Assembly: GCF_022760175.1 (NCBI RefSeq)
Contig: NZ_CP094326.1
Span: 434,001 to 498,000 of the forward strand
Direction of reading: 5' to 3'
Origin: Zhouia spongiae
GTDB lineage: Bacteria > Bacteroidota > Bacteroidia > Flavobacteriales > Flavobacteriaceae
Length of the DNA stretch: 64,000 nt
Shown here: positions 25,698 through 34,547 of the stretch, one piece after another
Layout of the letters: every line of letters starts with the position of its first letter
Position numbering within the stretch: the stretch's first letter is position 1
Position numbers and translations under genes: made by a program
The notes under the pieces: model-generated
What the model was told of the DNA's origin: nothing
Database searches by the model: none
The model's input: only the letters and a program-made list of their open reading frames with translations

Positions 25698-26393
25698 TCA
25701 ATCCGGAGGACAATAGTAACACGGCCTCCTGCCAAATGTATATGTCAGGATCAGCCCTGAGAACACATACCAGTCGTCACTATTTATATTTCCAAACTTT
25801 AAACCTATATTATCTTCTAAACTTCCCGTGGGGTTACTTCCATCTATAGCATCTGTAAATGCATATCTGGCTCCTACTTCCGCAGCTAATACAAAATGCT
25901 GTGTCACTTTGGCTTTTACCCCCAAAACCATCGGGACTGCAAATGTAATGTGATTTCCGTAATCTTGTGCTTCTCCATTCTGAAAATACAACAAATCATG
26001 ACCAAATACAGAAACCCCACTATATATATAAGGCACAAAAGGTTTACTAAAACTATGTAGATCAAACTCCCAGAAGTTAAACTCCAATCCCAAAGAACCT
26101 TCCAACAGCTTGGCATCTACTTCATATCCTCTTTGCCGTCTCGACACCATATCTGATTTACCATCATCTGCATGAAGCCTTGAATAGGTCAGACTCCCCC
26201 TGAACGAGTACCGGGTACTGACATTCCACTTCCCAACCAAACCAAGAGCTAGCTTATTCGGGCGAATGTAATTATCGGCTCCGACATCGCCAATCAGGTT
26301 ACTACCACCTATAAAAGGCCCGATTTCGTAGGTCTGGCCTGAGGCCATCGTACTTAAAAAACTAACGAATATTATTAAAATGCTCTTTTTCAT
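25698..26393 (-). CDS. porG: PorG-type (DUF6089) outer-membrane protein of the type IX secretion system
   Basis: 231-aa barrel-like protein with a signal peptide (MKKSILIIFVSFLSTMASGQ) and the motif YEIGPFIGGSNLIGDVG typical of DUF6089. In Porphyromonas gingivalis the DUF6089 protein PorG is a type IX secretion component, and its gene also lies next to uppS, bamA and ompH genes; the same order is seen here. The C-terminus ends with RRPCYYCPPD, a Cys-containing tail. A role in type IX secretion is inferred from family and neighbourhood. Confidence 0.8.
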   Translation of the reverse strand: MKKSILIIFVSFLSTMASGQTYEIGPFIGGSNLIGDVGADNYIRPNKLALGLVGKWNVSTRYSFRGSLTYSRLHADDGKSDMVSRRQRGYEVDAKLLEGSLGLEFNFWEFDLHSFSKPFVPYIYSGVSVFGHDLLYFQNGEAQDYGNHITFAVPMVLGVKAKVTQHFVLAAEVGARYAFTDAIDGSNPTGSLEDNIGLKFGNINSDDWYVFSGLILTYTFGRRPCYYCPPD

Positions 26394-26492
26394 AAGTTTC
26401 AGAGGTTTGCAAATATAAAAATTATGATTTCTTTAAGGATATTTAGTGCAATTAATGTCGTACTAAAAACAATTTTTATTTGTTTTTATTGT

Positions 26493-27377
26493 TTAATTAC
26501 GTTTATCCTCCCCCCATAAGAGCTTTTTTCGAAGGGTTTTCAGAAAGCTTTCTTCTTTCAGTTCCACCATTTTAATCGTAAATGGTGCTTTCTTTATATA
26601 GATCTCGGTCTCATTACTCAGAGTTGCTATCCTGCTATCTAGCGACAGTAAATAATCTGCAGACCTCCCGAACACCGTTAACTTAATTACGGTATTATCG
26701 GGAATCACCAACGGACGGGCGTTAAGGTTATGCGGTGCTATGGGAGTTAAAACAAATGCATTTGTATCAGGAGTTATAACAGGCCCCCCACAGCTAAGGG
26801 AATATCCTGTAGATCCTGTCGGGGTGGAAACGATAAGTCCATCTGCCCAATAGGAGGTTAGATATTCATCATTCAGCCAGGTGGATACCGTAATCATTGA
26901 GGTGGTATTCTTCCTGCTAACCGCCATTTCATTCAGTGCAAAATTAACTTCGCCCACCTCTTTATTATAAGGAAGGGTTTCTATTTGCAGCAAACTTCTT
27001 TCTTCTACTTCATAATGTCCCTCAACCAATGACCTGACGGCCTGTTTTATCTGATCTTTCTGAACTGTTGCCAAAAAACCAAGCCTGCCGACATTTATTC
27101 CTATAATCGGGATGCCCAGGTCTCTTACATACAAAATACTTCTCAGCATGGTACCGTCTCCCCCGATACTAAAGAACAGACTAAAGGAATTATCCAGGTC
27201 TTCAAATTCTTTGAACGTTTTATACGAGCCTTCAAAAGATATCTTCCTTTTAATATCCGACAGATAATCTGCCTCAAAATATACCTCTGCATCATTATCA
27301 GCTAATTCTGCCAATAATTCGTACAGGTATATTTCTAATTCATCCTGATAATACTGACCATAGATTCCGACTTTCAT
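26493..27377 (-). CDS. nadK: NAD kinase
   Basis: Phosphorylates NAD to NADP with ATP or polyphosphate. The GGDGTMLRS loop and the second glycine-rich motif TPTGSTGYSLSCGGP, with LTPIAPHNLNARP, are diagnostic. 294 aa, ATG 27377. It lies 86 nt after the CBS gene and 100 nt before porG on the same strand, a frequent order in Flavobacteriaceae. Confidence 0.97.
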   Translation of the reverse strand: MKVGIYGQYYQDELEIYLYELLAELADNDAEVYFEADYLSDIKRKISFEGSYKTFKEFEDLDNSFSLFFSIGGDGTMLRSILYVRDLGIPIIGINVGRLGFLATVQKDQIKQAVRSLVEGHYEVEERSLLQIETLPYNKEVGEVNFALNEMAVSRKNTTSMITVSTWLNDEYLTSYWADGLIVSTPTGSTGYSLSCGGPVITPDTNAFVLTPIAPHNLNARPLVIPDNTVIKLTVFGRSADYLLSLDSRIATLSNETEIYIKKAPFTIKMVELKEESFLKTLRKKLLWGEDKRN

Positions 27378-27463
27378 CTGTTATATATGTATTTGTTTTG
27401 ACAAAAGAATATTTGCCTCCCCTTGTTCATGCTACAAAGATGGGAGTCATTTTCATGTCTGCA

Positions 27464-28123
27464 TTAAATATTCAGGAATTTTTTCAAATAATTAGAACGT
27501 TCTTTAAGGTCTTCCAGATATATATCATCGTCATTTCCGGAAACGACGTTATAGTTATACCGTCTAAAAGTCTGCATCACGGTATTTAAACCTATATTCC
27601 CAACCTTCAGGGTGATCTGGGTTACTTCATCCCGGATCTCGGAAATAAAAGCACCGAGCAGTTTACCGTTATCACTCTCGACTATCTGGGATATTTCGCT
27701 GAAGGAGTAGTCCTGCGATCCTTTTTCTATAATAAGAATTCCTCCGGGTTCATTTAAAAAAGGCGTTTCTTTAAACAACCCCACTATGTCGATCAATTCA
27801 TAATACCCGACATAAACGTTATCGTCGTCTATAACCGGCATGATGTTCGCGTTGTTTTGCGCAAAAGCTTCGAGCACATCGATCCAGTTCGTGTCCTTAC
27901 GTACAAAAAAAGCGTCAAGTGCATACTGATAGTCCTTAACCAGCTTTTCTTCATCGCACCCCTTGATATCATCTTCCGAAATATTCCCCAGTAAATACCC
28001 ATCTTCTACCACCGGCATATGGGTGAAGGTGTGTCCGTCGAAAGTTTCACAAACCATGTTAACGGTCAGGTTCGGTGAAATCGGCACGATATCGTTGTTT
28101 ATATAAGAAAGAATATTCATCAT
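27464..28123 (-). CDS. CBS-pair domain protein
   Basis: 219 aa with two CBS motifs in the first 125 residues (SPNLTVNMVCETFDGHTFTHMPVVEDGYLLGNI and WIDVLEAFAQNNANIMPVIDDDNVYVGYYELIDI), which usually bind adenine nucleotides. The C-terminal 90 residues (GGILIIEKGSQDYSFSEISQIVESD) look like an ACT-like alpha/beta segment. Constant position upstream of nadK suggests a link to nucleotide sensing (inference). Either of two adjacent ATGs (28123, 28120) may be the start. Confidence 0.85.
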   Translation of the reverse strand: MMNILSYINNDIVPISPNLTVNMVCETFDGHTFTHMPVVEDGYLLGNISEDDIKGCDEEKLVKDYQYALDAFFVRKDTNWIDVLEAFAQNNANIMPVIDDDNVYVGYYELIDIVGLFKETPFLNEPGGILIIEKGSQDYSFSEISQIVESDNGKLLGAFISEIRDEVTQITLKVGNIGLNTVMQTFRRYNYNVVSGNDDDIYLEDLKERSNYLKKFLNI

Positions 28124-28287
28124 CTATTTATTCTACAAGCAAATTAATTAAAATTAGGTTGTATTAAAACTATTTACCCTATAAAAAATTACAATTTATA
28201 ATATATCCGCAATTACCCCCTATCCCTATAGCTTTTAAGTCGCGGAAAATAATCATTCATAACATAAAACAGCTTATGATAACTTTG

Positions 28288-28295
28288 TATTTTTG
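28288..28295 (+). promoter_or_regulatory. pdxJ -7 promoter element TATTTTTG
   Basis: A perfect TANNTTTG about 30 nt before the pdxJ ATG. No obvious -33 TTG at the expected distance. Confidence 0.4.
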
Positions 28296-28325
28296 TTATC
28301 GTAATTTTATAATCATTGAATTAAA

Positions 28326-29042
28326 ATGACCAAGCTTAGTGTAAATGTCAACAAGATTGCCACTCTCAGGAACTCAAGAGGGGGTGATGTTCCAAATTTA
28401 ATCAAAACCGTCAAGGATATTGAAAGTTTCGGAGCCGAAGGTATCACCATACACCCAAGACCTGATGAGCGCCATATCAGATATCAGGATGCCCGCGATC
28501 TCAAAGAAGTTGTTAAAACCGAATACAATATCGAAGGGAACCCTATCAAAAGCTTCATAGATCTCGTTCTTGAAATACGGCCTACGCAGGTAACCTTAGT
28601 TCCCGATGCCGAAGATGCGATCACTTCAAATGCGGGCTGGGATACTGTAAAACACAAGGATTTCCTGAAGGAAGTGATATCAGAATTCAAAAGAAACCAT
28701 ATCCGCACTTCCATTTTTGTGAATCCTGTCGTTGAAATGGTTGTGGGGGCTGTTGAAACCGGCACCGACAGAATAGAGCTGTATACAGAAGCATACGCCC
28801 ATGCATTTGCCGAAGGAAACAAAACCGGCATCCAACCATATATCGATGCCGCTGTAGCAGCCGGTAAAGCCGGACTGGGTATTAATGCGGGACACGACCT
28901 AAGTCTTGACAACGTGAAATTCTTTAAAGAAAAAATCCCCGGCCTGCTCGAAGTATCCATTGGCCATGCCTTGATATCAGAATCTTTATATTTAGGTCTT
29001 GAAAATGTGATCCAACTGTACTTAGGCAAATTAAACTCATGA
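28326..29042 (+). CDS. pdxJ: Pyridoxine 5'-phosphate synthase
   Basis: Condenses 3-amino-2-oxopropyl phosphate with deoxyxylulose 5-phosphate to pyridoxine 5'-phosphate, the closing step of the DXP-dependent B6 pathway. TKLSVNVNKIATLRNSRGG, GITIHPRPDERHI, VTLVPD and LGINAGHDLSLDN are PdxJ signatures. 238 aa. Its stop overlaps the next start (ATGA), so it is co-expressed with the hydrolase. Confidence 0.97.
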   Translation: MTKLSVNVNKIATLRNSRGGDVPNLIKTVKDIESFGAEGITIHPRPDERHIRYQDARDLKEVVKTEYNIEGNPIKSFIDLVLEIRPTQVTLVPDAEDAITSNAGWDTVKHKDFLKEVISEFKRNHIRTSIFVNPVVEMVVGAVETGTDRIELYTEAYAHAFAEGNKTGIQPYIDAAVAAGKAGLGINAGHDLSLDNVKFFKEKIPGLLEVSIGHALISESLYLGLENVIQLYLGKLNS

Positions 29043-29809
29043 AATTACTACACGCTAAGATTATAGGAGAAGGAAAACCACTCATTATCCTTCATGGTTT
29101 TTTGGGTATGGGAGACAACTGGAAAACTCTTGGCTCCGAATTCTCACAGCACGGCTTTCAGGTACATCTTATCGACCAAAGGAATCACGGGCGAAGCTTC
29201 CATTCTGACCTATTCAGTTATGACGACATGTCTGGCGACCTGCTGAACTACCTGAATCACCACAATATTGAAAAAGCCAGTATTCTAGGACATTCGATGG
29301 GAGGTAAAACCGCCATGCTCTTTGCCTCTCAACACCCTGAAAAGGTCGAAAAACTGATCGTTGCCGACATTGCTCCAAGATATTACGCTCCACATCACCA
29401 GGATATCCTGGAAGGATTAAACGCTTTAGACTTTAGCCATATTCATTCCAGAACAGAAGCCGACAAAGAACTAGCGAAGCATATTCAGGTAAAATCAATT
29501 AGGCAGTTTTTATTAAAAAACTTATATTGGCAAGAAAAAGAAACGTTAGGCTTTAGGTTCAACCTTAAAACATTAACAGAAAAAGTAAATCAGGTTGGTG
29601 TTGCGCTCCCAAAAGAAGCCTCCTATTCAGGGAAGACCCTTTTTTTAAGAGGCGGCAATTCTGACTATATACAACCAATTGATGACCCGGTCATCAAAGA
29701 TCATTTTCCATTAGCCACCACCACCACCATCACCAATGCCGGGCATTGGTTACATGCAGAAAACCCTAAAATGTTCTTTAAAACAGTTTTAGATTTTCTG
29801 AATGACTAG
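29039..29809 (+). CDS. Alpha/beta-hydrolase (YbfF-type esterase family)
   Basis: 256 aa with oxyanion motif ILHGFLGMGDNWKTLG, nucleophile elbow LGHSMGGKTAM, and the closing His in NAGHWLHAENP; the acidic residue is likely in GGNSDYI. This set is typical of YbfF-like thioesterase/esterases. It overlaps pdxJ by 4 nt, an association found in many Bacteroidota; whether it acts in B6 metabolism is unknown. Confidence 0.88.
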   Translation: MKLLHAKIIGEGKPLIILHGFLGMGDNWKTLGSEFSQHGFQVHLIDQRNHGRSFHSDLFSYDDMSGDLLNYLNHHNIEKASILGHSMGGKTAMLFASQHPEKVEKLIVADIAPRYYAPHHQDILEGLNALDFSHIHSRTEADKELAKHIQVKSIRQFLLKNLYWQEKETLGFRFNLKTLTEKVNQVGVALPKEASYSGKTLFLRGGNSDYIQPIDDPVIKDHFPLATTTTITNAGHWLHAENPKMFFKTVLDFLND

Positions 29810-29842
29810 CTAAATTATCAACTTTTTAAAACTTTAATTTAA

Positions 29843-31090
29843 ATGAAGAGAAGTATTCTTTTTACCCTACTGCTTTGCGCCGGTTATTCGGTGTTTGCGG
29901 GAGGCTACAGAGTTGCATTGCAAGGAAACAAGCAATTGGCTATGGGACACACAGGTGTTGCCGTTCTAAACAGTACAGAAACCGTATTCTTCAATCCTTC
30001 CGGGATGGCCTTTTTAGAGAATAAATTCAGTGCCAGCTTGGGGGCTAACTTTATTTTTTCAAACATTAGTTTTCAGAACTCCGAGTTTGGCTGGAGCTCA
30101 CAGGCAGACAATCCCGTAAGCACTCCTTTTAATGCATATGTTGCTTATAAGGTTAACGACTGGTTAAGCGTGGGATTGGGCGCATACACCCCATACGGGA
30201 GTAGTGTTGAATACCCGAAAAACTGGGAGGGATCTCACTTGATACAAGAAATAGAGCTACAATCTATATTCATCCAACCTACGGTGGCAATCAAAATCAA
30301 CGATAAAATGAGTATTGGCGGAGGGCCCATTTTCGCTACCGGAAGCGTTAACTTCACCAGAAACCTGGACAGGTCACTGACAGACCTGAGAGGTGAACGC
30401 GCAAACGTATCAATTGAAAAAACAGGAATCAATGCCTGGGGTTATACGCTTGGAATAACATTCAGACCTTCTGAAAAATGGACTATAGGCATGAACTATC
30501 GTTCAGAAATTGAGATGGAGGCCGAAAACGGGACTGCTGATTTTGAAAATGTTCCTGAAGGCCTGCAAGGCCAGTTTGCAGACGGAACCTTTGATGCCAC
30601 GTTACCCCTTCCTGCGGAACTCACTGTCGGTACTTCATACCAGGTTAACGACAAATGGCTTTTCGCTTTCGACCTTAACAGGACCTACTGGAGTACATAC
30701 GAGAGCTTAAACCTGTCGTTCAGCAACGGGATCGAATCTGTTAATCCCAGAAATTACAAAAACTCAACTACCTACCGTTTCGGGGCTCAATACAAGGCCA
30801 ACGAACAATTTACATTAAGAGGCGGGTATTACTTTGACGAATCTCCGGTACAGGAAGGGTATTTTGCCCCTGAGACCCCCAGAAATGATTCCGATAACTT
30901 TACAGCCGGTTTAACTTTTAACGTTAACAGTCATTTTGCCATCGATGCTTCCTTTTTATACATCCATTTTGAAGAAGTTGATGCCAGTTACGATTACCAC
31001 CCTGAAAGCAATGGACAGACTTCATCTTTCGGGGGGACATACAAGAACAATGCCTTTATCCCCGGCTTGAGCGTTTCTTATAAATTCTAA
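29843..31090 (+). CDS. FadL/OmpP1/TodX-type outer-membrane transporter
   Basis: 415 aa: signal peptide MKRSILFTLLLCAGYSVFAG, then GGYRVALQGNKQLAMGHTGVAV and NPSGMAFL, the N-terminal hatch signature of FadL-type barrels, followed by alternating beta strands and ending VSYKF with a terminal Phe. The family moves hydrophobic molecules such as fatty acids across the outer membrane. The next gene encodes an SGNH lipoprotein that could release such substrates from esters (inference). Confidence 0.9.
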   Translation: MKRSILFTLLLCAGYSVFAGGYRVALQGNKQLAMGHTGVAVLNSTETVFFNPSGMAFLENKFSASLGANFIFSNISFQNSEFGWSSQADNPVSTPFNAYVAYKVNDWLSVGLGAYTPYGSSVEYPKNWEGSHLIQEIELQSIFIQPTVAIKINDKMSIGGGPIFATGSVNFTRNLDRSLTDLRGERANVSIEKTGINAWGYTLGITFRPSEKWTIGMNYRSEIEMEAENGTADFENVPEGLQGQFADGTFDATLPLPAELTVGTSYQVNDKWLFAFDLNRTYWSTYESLNLSFSNGIESVNPRNYKNSTTYRFGAQYKANEQFTLRGGYYFDESPVQEGYFAPETPRNDSDNFTAGLTFNVNSHFAIDASFLYIHFEEVDASYDYHPESNGQTSSFGGTYKNNAFIPGLSVSYKF

Positions 31091-31108
31091 TCGTTAAAAG
31101 TAAATCAT

Positions 31109-31121
31109 CTCGATCATCGAG
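31109..31121. repeat. Palindrome CTCGATCATCGAG
   Basis: The same 13-mer occurs at 16514-16526. On opposite strands the match extends to 18 nt with only the central base differing. It lies 15 nt before the start codon of the SGNH lipoprotein gene. Confidence 0.4.
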
Positions 31122-31136
31122 TAAAAAGACAAGATC

Positions 31137-32615
31137 ATGAAAAAAACATTATATATTCTCATCAGTGCCACGGCATTCTTTGCATGTGAGCCTGAATTCA
31201 AGAATCCTGTAGACGAGAACAATGCATATACCAGCGGAGATGCCGATTTCTCTAACTATGTTTCGGTAGGAAACTCTTTAACGGCAGGGTACGCAGACGG
31301 AACTCTTTACTTACAAGGACAGCAGAATTCATACCCGAACATTATGGCAGGACAATTCTCCCTCGCCGGTGGCGGCTCTTTCAATCAGCCACTGGTTAAT
31401 GATAATACAGGCGGCCTTGTCTTATCAGGGCAGCAAGTTGCCAGTACCAGAATGGTATTGGATTATACCGATCCTGCCAACCCTGCACCTGTTAACCTGG
31501 AGGATACCCCGACCACAGAGGTTACCAACATATTAGAAGGCCCGTTCAACAACATGGGGGTACCGGGAGCTAAAAGCTACCATTTAGTTGCAAACGGATA
31601 CGGCAATATTGCTAATTTTCCGGCTGCAGCCAATCCTTATTTTGTTCGCATGGCCTCGACTCCTGATGCCTCAGTACTCGAAGATGCCGTAAGCCAGTCT
31701 CCATCATTCTTCACTTTATGGATCGGAAACAACGACATCCTGGGTTATGCCACTTCGGGGGGAACAGGCGTTAACCAGACAGGGAACTTAAACCCGGCTA
31801 CTTATGGAGGGAATGATATCACAGACCCGAATGTTTTTGCGAATGTATACAACAGCCTGCTACAAGGTCTTACCGGCAATAGTGCCAAAGGCGCCGTTGC
31901 CAACTTACCGAATGTAACTGCCATTCCGTTTTTTACTACAGTTCCATACAACGCTATTCCGATGGATGCCGCAACTGCTGCGCAGGTCAACCAGGCTTAT
32001 GCCCAGTATAACGGCGGGTTACAACTAGCATATGCCGGAGGGTTGATTTCAGCTGAAGAACTGGCTCAAAGAACTATCCAGTTCGGAGAAGGACAAAACC
32101 CTATCGTTATTCTTGATGAAACACTAACAGACCTGTCTGCACTAAATCCGGCATTCCAAAATCTCAGACAAGCTACCGGAGCAGACCTGATCCTTTTAAC
32201 AACCCGTTCTGTACTCGGAACACTCGCCGATCCCAATAACCCTTCTTCAGTGATCGGAGTGGGAGTCCCGCTTAATGATTCGCAAGTATTAATCGAAGCT
32301 GAAGTTGAAGAAATCACCAACATACAGCAAATGTACAATAACACCATTCGAGCACTGGCAGACCAATACGACCTCGCTTTTGTCGATATGGAATCCATGC
32401 TTAACAAGCTTTCAGAAGAAGGCATCGTATTTAATGGCGGAACTGTTACCAACACCTATGCAAGTGGCGGTGGCTTTTCACTGGACGGGGTACATCCTAC
32501 CTCACGGGGCTATGCCATTATCGCAAATTCTTTTATCGAATCAATCAATACTAAATACAATGCTACAATACCTGTTGTAGAACCGGGTAACTATCCTACA
32601 GTTTTTATTAAATAG
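31137..32615 (+). CDS. SGNH/GDSL-hydrolase-like lipoprotein
   Basis: 492 aa lipoprotein with signal and lipobox (ISATAFFAC, Cys 16). Block I reads VSVGNSLTAGYADG, with Asn in place of Asp before the catalytic Ser (GNSL instead of GDSL). Block III WIGNNDILGYA and block V LDGVHPTSRGYAIIANSF, with catalytic Asp and His, are present. A long insert between blocks I and V is usual for this Bacteroidota group. Probably an esterase or lipase on the outer membrane; it sits 46 nt after the FadL-type gene, which fits release and uptake of fatty acids (inference). Confidence 0.85.
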   Translation: MKKTLYILISATAFFACEPEFKNPVDENNAYTSGDADFSNYVSVGNSLTAGYADGTLYLQGQQNSYPNIMAGQFSLAGGGSFNQPLVNDNTGGLVLSGQQVASTRMVLDYTDPANPAPVNLEDTPTTEVTNILEGPFNNMGVPGAKSYHLVANGYGNIANFPAAANPYFVRMASTPDASVLEDAVSQSPSFFTLWIGNNDILGYATSGGTGVNQTGNLNPATYGGNDITDPNVFANVYNSLLQGLTGNSAKGAVANLPNVTAIPFFTTVPYNAIPMDAATAAQVNQAYAQYNGGLQLAYAGGLISAEELAQRTIQFGEGQNPIVILDETLTDLSALNPAFQNLRQATGADLILLTTRSVLGTLADPNNPSSVIGVGVPLNDSQVLIEAEVEEITNIQQMYNNTIRALADQYDLAFVDMESMLNKLSEEGIVFNGGTVTNTYASGGGFSLDGVHPTSRGYAIIANSFIESINTKYNATIPVVEPGNYPTVFIK

Positions 32616-32636
32616 AATTACCATTTCATAATTAAC

Positions 32637-32668
32637 AAGCGCTTTCTTATACCGAAAGCGCTTTTTTT
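32637..32668 (+). terminator. Terminator after the SGNH lipoprotein
   Basis: AAGCGCTTTC-TTATACC-GAAAGCGCTTTTTTT, a perfect stem with a seven-T tail. Confidence 0.9.
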
Positions 32669-32704
32669 ATATCTTTAGGCTACATCAAACAAAAAAATCA
32701 GACT

Positions 32705-33049
32705 ATGAAACTCATCTTACGCGTATTACTAACCGCTCTTGCAGTCGTTATTTTAGCTAAAATCTTAGGAGGCATATCAGTAGACAGCTATGCTACTGCA
32801 ATAATCGTTGCGGTGGTATTAGGACTGTTAAACTATATCGTAAAGCCTATCCTGATCATATTCACCCTCCCGGTCACCATTCTTACCCTGGGTCTATTCC
32901 TGCTGATTATCAATGCCATTATTATAATTCTTGCAGACAAACTTGTAAGTGGTTTCGATGTGTCCAACATATGGTGGGCATTATTGTTTAGCTTATTACT
33001 TTCATTTTTACAATCCATCCTGTTTTCCATTTTAAAAGAAGACAAATAA
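32705..33049 (+). CDS. Small four-TM membrane protein (phage holin superfamily IV / PF04020)
   Basis: 114 aa, almost entirely hydrophobic with four predicted helices; LGLLNYIVKPILIIFTLPVTILTLGLFLLIINAIII contains the family's conserved N-x-x-x-x-P pattern. Despite the holin label these genes are common housekeeping-type membrane proteins with unknown role. There are no phage genes nearby. It lies between a terminator and the tig promoter, so it is probably monocistronic. Confidence 0.82.
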   Translation: MKLILRVLLTALAVVILAKILGGISVDSYATAIIVAVVLGLLNYIVKPILIIFTLPVTILTLGLFLLIINAIIIILADKLVSGFDVSNIWWALLFSLLLSFLQSILFSILKEDK

Positions 33050-33085
33050 ATTAACATATCATTTGAAATTCAGCCAGTTAAAAAG

Positions 33086-33116
33086 TTGCTCAGCTTTTTA
33101 AAATGTTATACTTTTG
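33086..33116 (+). promoter_or_regulatory. Predicted tig promoter (-33 TTG, -7 TACTTTTG)
   Basis: TTG at 33086-33088, a 20-nt gap, then a perfect TANNTTTG (TACTTTTG, 33109-33116). Transcription would start near 33123, about 30 nt before the tig ATG. This is the best-formed Bacteroidota promoter seen in the window. Confidence 0.7.
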
Positions 33117-33151
33117 CACACCGTTTTAAGCGACTAAATTATATTTTAAAA

Positions 33152-34474
33152 ATGAACATTACTAGAGAGCACATTGATGAGCTGAATGCGATTGTAAAAG
33201 TTGACATAGCAAAAGAAGACTATAGCGATAACGTTGAAAAAATATTAAATGATTACCGTAAGAATGCCAATATCCCAGGATTCAGAAAAGGTCACGTACC
33301 TATGGGAATGGTAAAAAAGCAATACGGTAAAGCTGTTTTAGTAGACGAAGTAAACAAGCTCCTACAAGAAGCTTTGAACAAATATTTAACTGAAGAAAAA
33401 CTGGATGTATTAGGAAATCCGCTTCCTAAAGCACAGGACAACCTCAACTGGGATGCCGAGGATTTTTCTTTTGAATTTGAATTAGGGCTTGCTCCATCTT
33501 TTGAAATAGATTTAAAGAGTAAAAAAGCAATAACTCATTACAATATCATTGCTGACGACAAAATGATCGACGAACAGGTAGATCGTATCCAGAAGCAATA
33601 CGGTAAGCTGGTTGCTAAAGACACCGTAGAGGAAGGCGATGAAATTACCGGTGTTTTTGCTAACGAAGAAAAAGAGATTGAAAACAAAACGACACTTCCT
33701 TTAGAAAAAATAAAAAGCAAAAAAGCTGTTAAAGCTTTAACAGGAGCTAAAGTGGGTGAGGTTGTGGAATTAAGCACTAAAGGTCTTTTTGAAGACGACC
33801 ATGATCTGATCCAGTACCTGAAAGTTGAACACGACGATGCGCACGGGCTGGACATTACTGTTCATTTCACTATTGAAGAAGTTAACAAAAGGGAGCCTGC
33901 AGAGCTTAACCAGGAACTTTTCGACAAACTGTTCGGAGCGGATGTAGTTACCTCTGCTGAAGAGCTGAAGGCTAAAATAAAAGAAGATTCAGAGAAACAA
34001 TTCGTTCAGCAAGCAGACCAAAAACTTCTTAATGATGTTACGGAGTACCTGGTAGAAAACACCAAATTCGATCTTCCTGCTGAATTCTTAAAAAAATGGA
34101 TTCAGGAAACCGGAGAACAAGCACTATCAGAAGAGCAGGCAAGCGAAGAATATGAAAAATCCGAAAAAGGGTTAAGATATCAATTAATTGAAGGAAAAAT
34201 CATCACAGACAATAATCTTCAGGTAACTTTTGAAGAACTTAAAGATTTTGCCAAAGATTACATCAAGATGCAAATGGCTCAATTTGGTCAGACCGAACCT
34301 GAAGAAGAGGCTGTAGAGAATATCGCTCAGCGTGTGCTTTCTAATCAGGAAGAGGTTAAAAGGTTATCAGATCAGCTAATGAGTCAAAAATTGATCACTT
34401 TTTATAAGGAAAATACCAATCTTAAGACCAAAGAACTCTCTTATAATGACTTTGTAAAGGAAGTTTACGGTTAA
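33152..34474 (+). CDS. tig: Trigger factor
   Basis: Ribosome-bound chaperone for nascent chains. I start at ATG 33152 (MNITREHIDEL), 440 aa. The N-terminal ribosome-binding signature is NANIPGFRKGHVPMGMVKKQYG. The middle FKBP-like domain (about 155-245) is divergent, lacking the usual GFAFDGE-type motif, so peptidyl-prolyl isomerase activity is uncertain. The long helical C-terminal arms follow. It precedes clpP and clpX, the classical tig-clpP-clpX order, although a terminator splits tig from clpP. Confidence 0.95.
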   Translation: MNITREHIDELNAIVKVDIAKEDYSDNVEKILNDYRKNANIPGFRKGHVPMGMVKKQYGKAVLVDEVNKLLQEALNKYLTEEKLDVLGNPLPKAQDNLNWDAEDFSFEFELGLAPSFEIDLKSKKAITHYNIIADDKMIDEQVDRIQKQYGKLVAKDTVEEGDEITGVFANEEKEIENKTTLPLEKIKSKKAVKALTGAKVGEVVELSTKGLFEDDHDLIQYLKVEHDDAHGLDITVHFTIEEVNKREPAELNQELFDKLFGADVVTSAEELKAKIKEDSEKQFVQQADQKLLNDVTEYLVENTKFDLPAEFLKKWIQETGEQALSEEQASEEYEKSEKGLRYQLIEGKIITDNNLQVTFEELKDFAKDYIKMQMAQFGQTEPEEEAVENIAQRVLSNQEEVKRLSDQLMSQKLITFYKENTNLKTKELSYNDFVKEVYG

Positions 34475-34498
34475 TAGATTATAAAAATAATTATCTTT

Positions 34499-34530
34499 AA
34501 GGCGTTAAACTTTGTATTAACGCCTTTTTT
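34499..34530 (+). terminator. Terminator between tig and clpP
   Basis: GGCGTTAA-ACTTTGTA-TTAACGCC followed by six T, 25 nt after the tig stop. Confidence 0.85.
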
Positions 34531-34547
34531 ATAAAAAATAACCATAT

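Noticed and set aside
28484-29029. 181-codon minus-strand ORF
   Set aside because: Lies wholly antisense to pdxJ, whose motifs are clear; an overlap shadow.
32705-33049. Possible prophage because of the holin-superfamily label
   Set aside because: No other phage gene lies near; the family is widespread as a chromosomal membrane protein.
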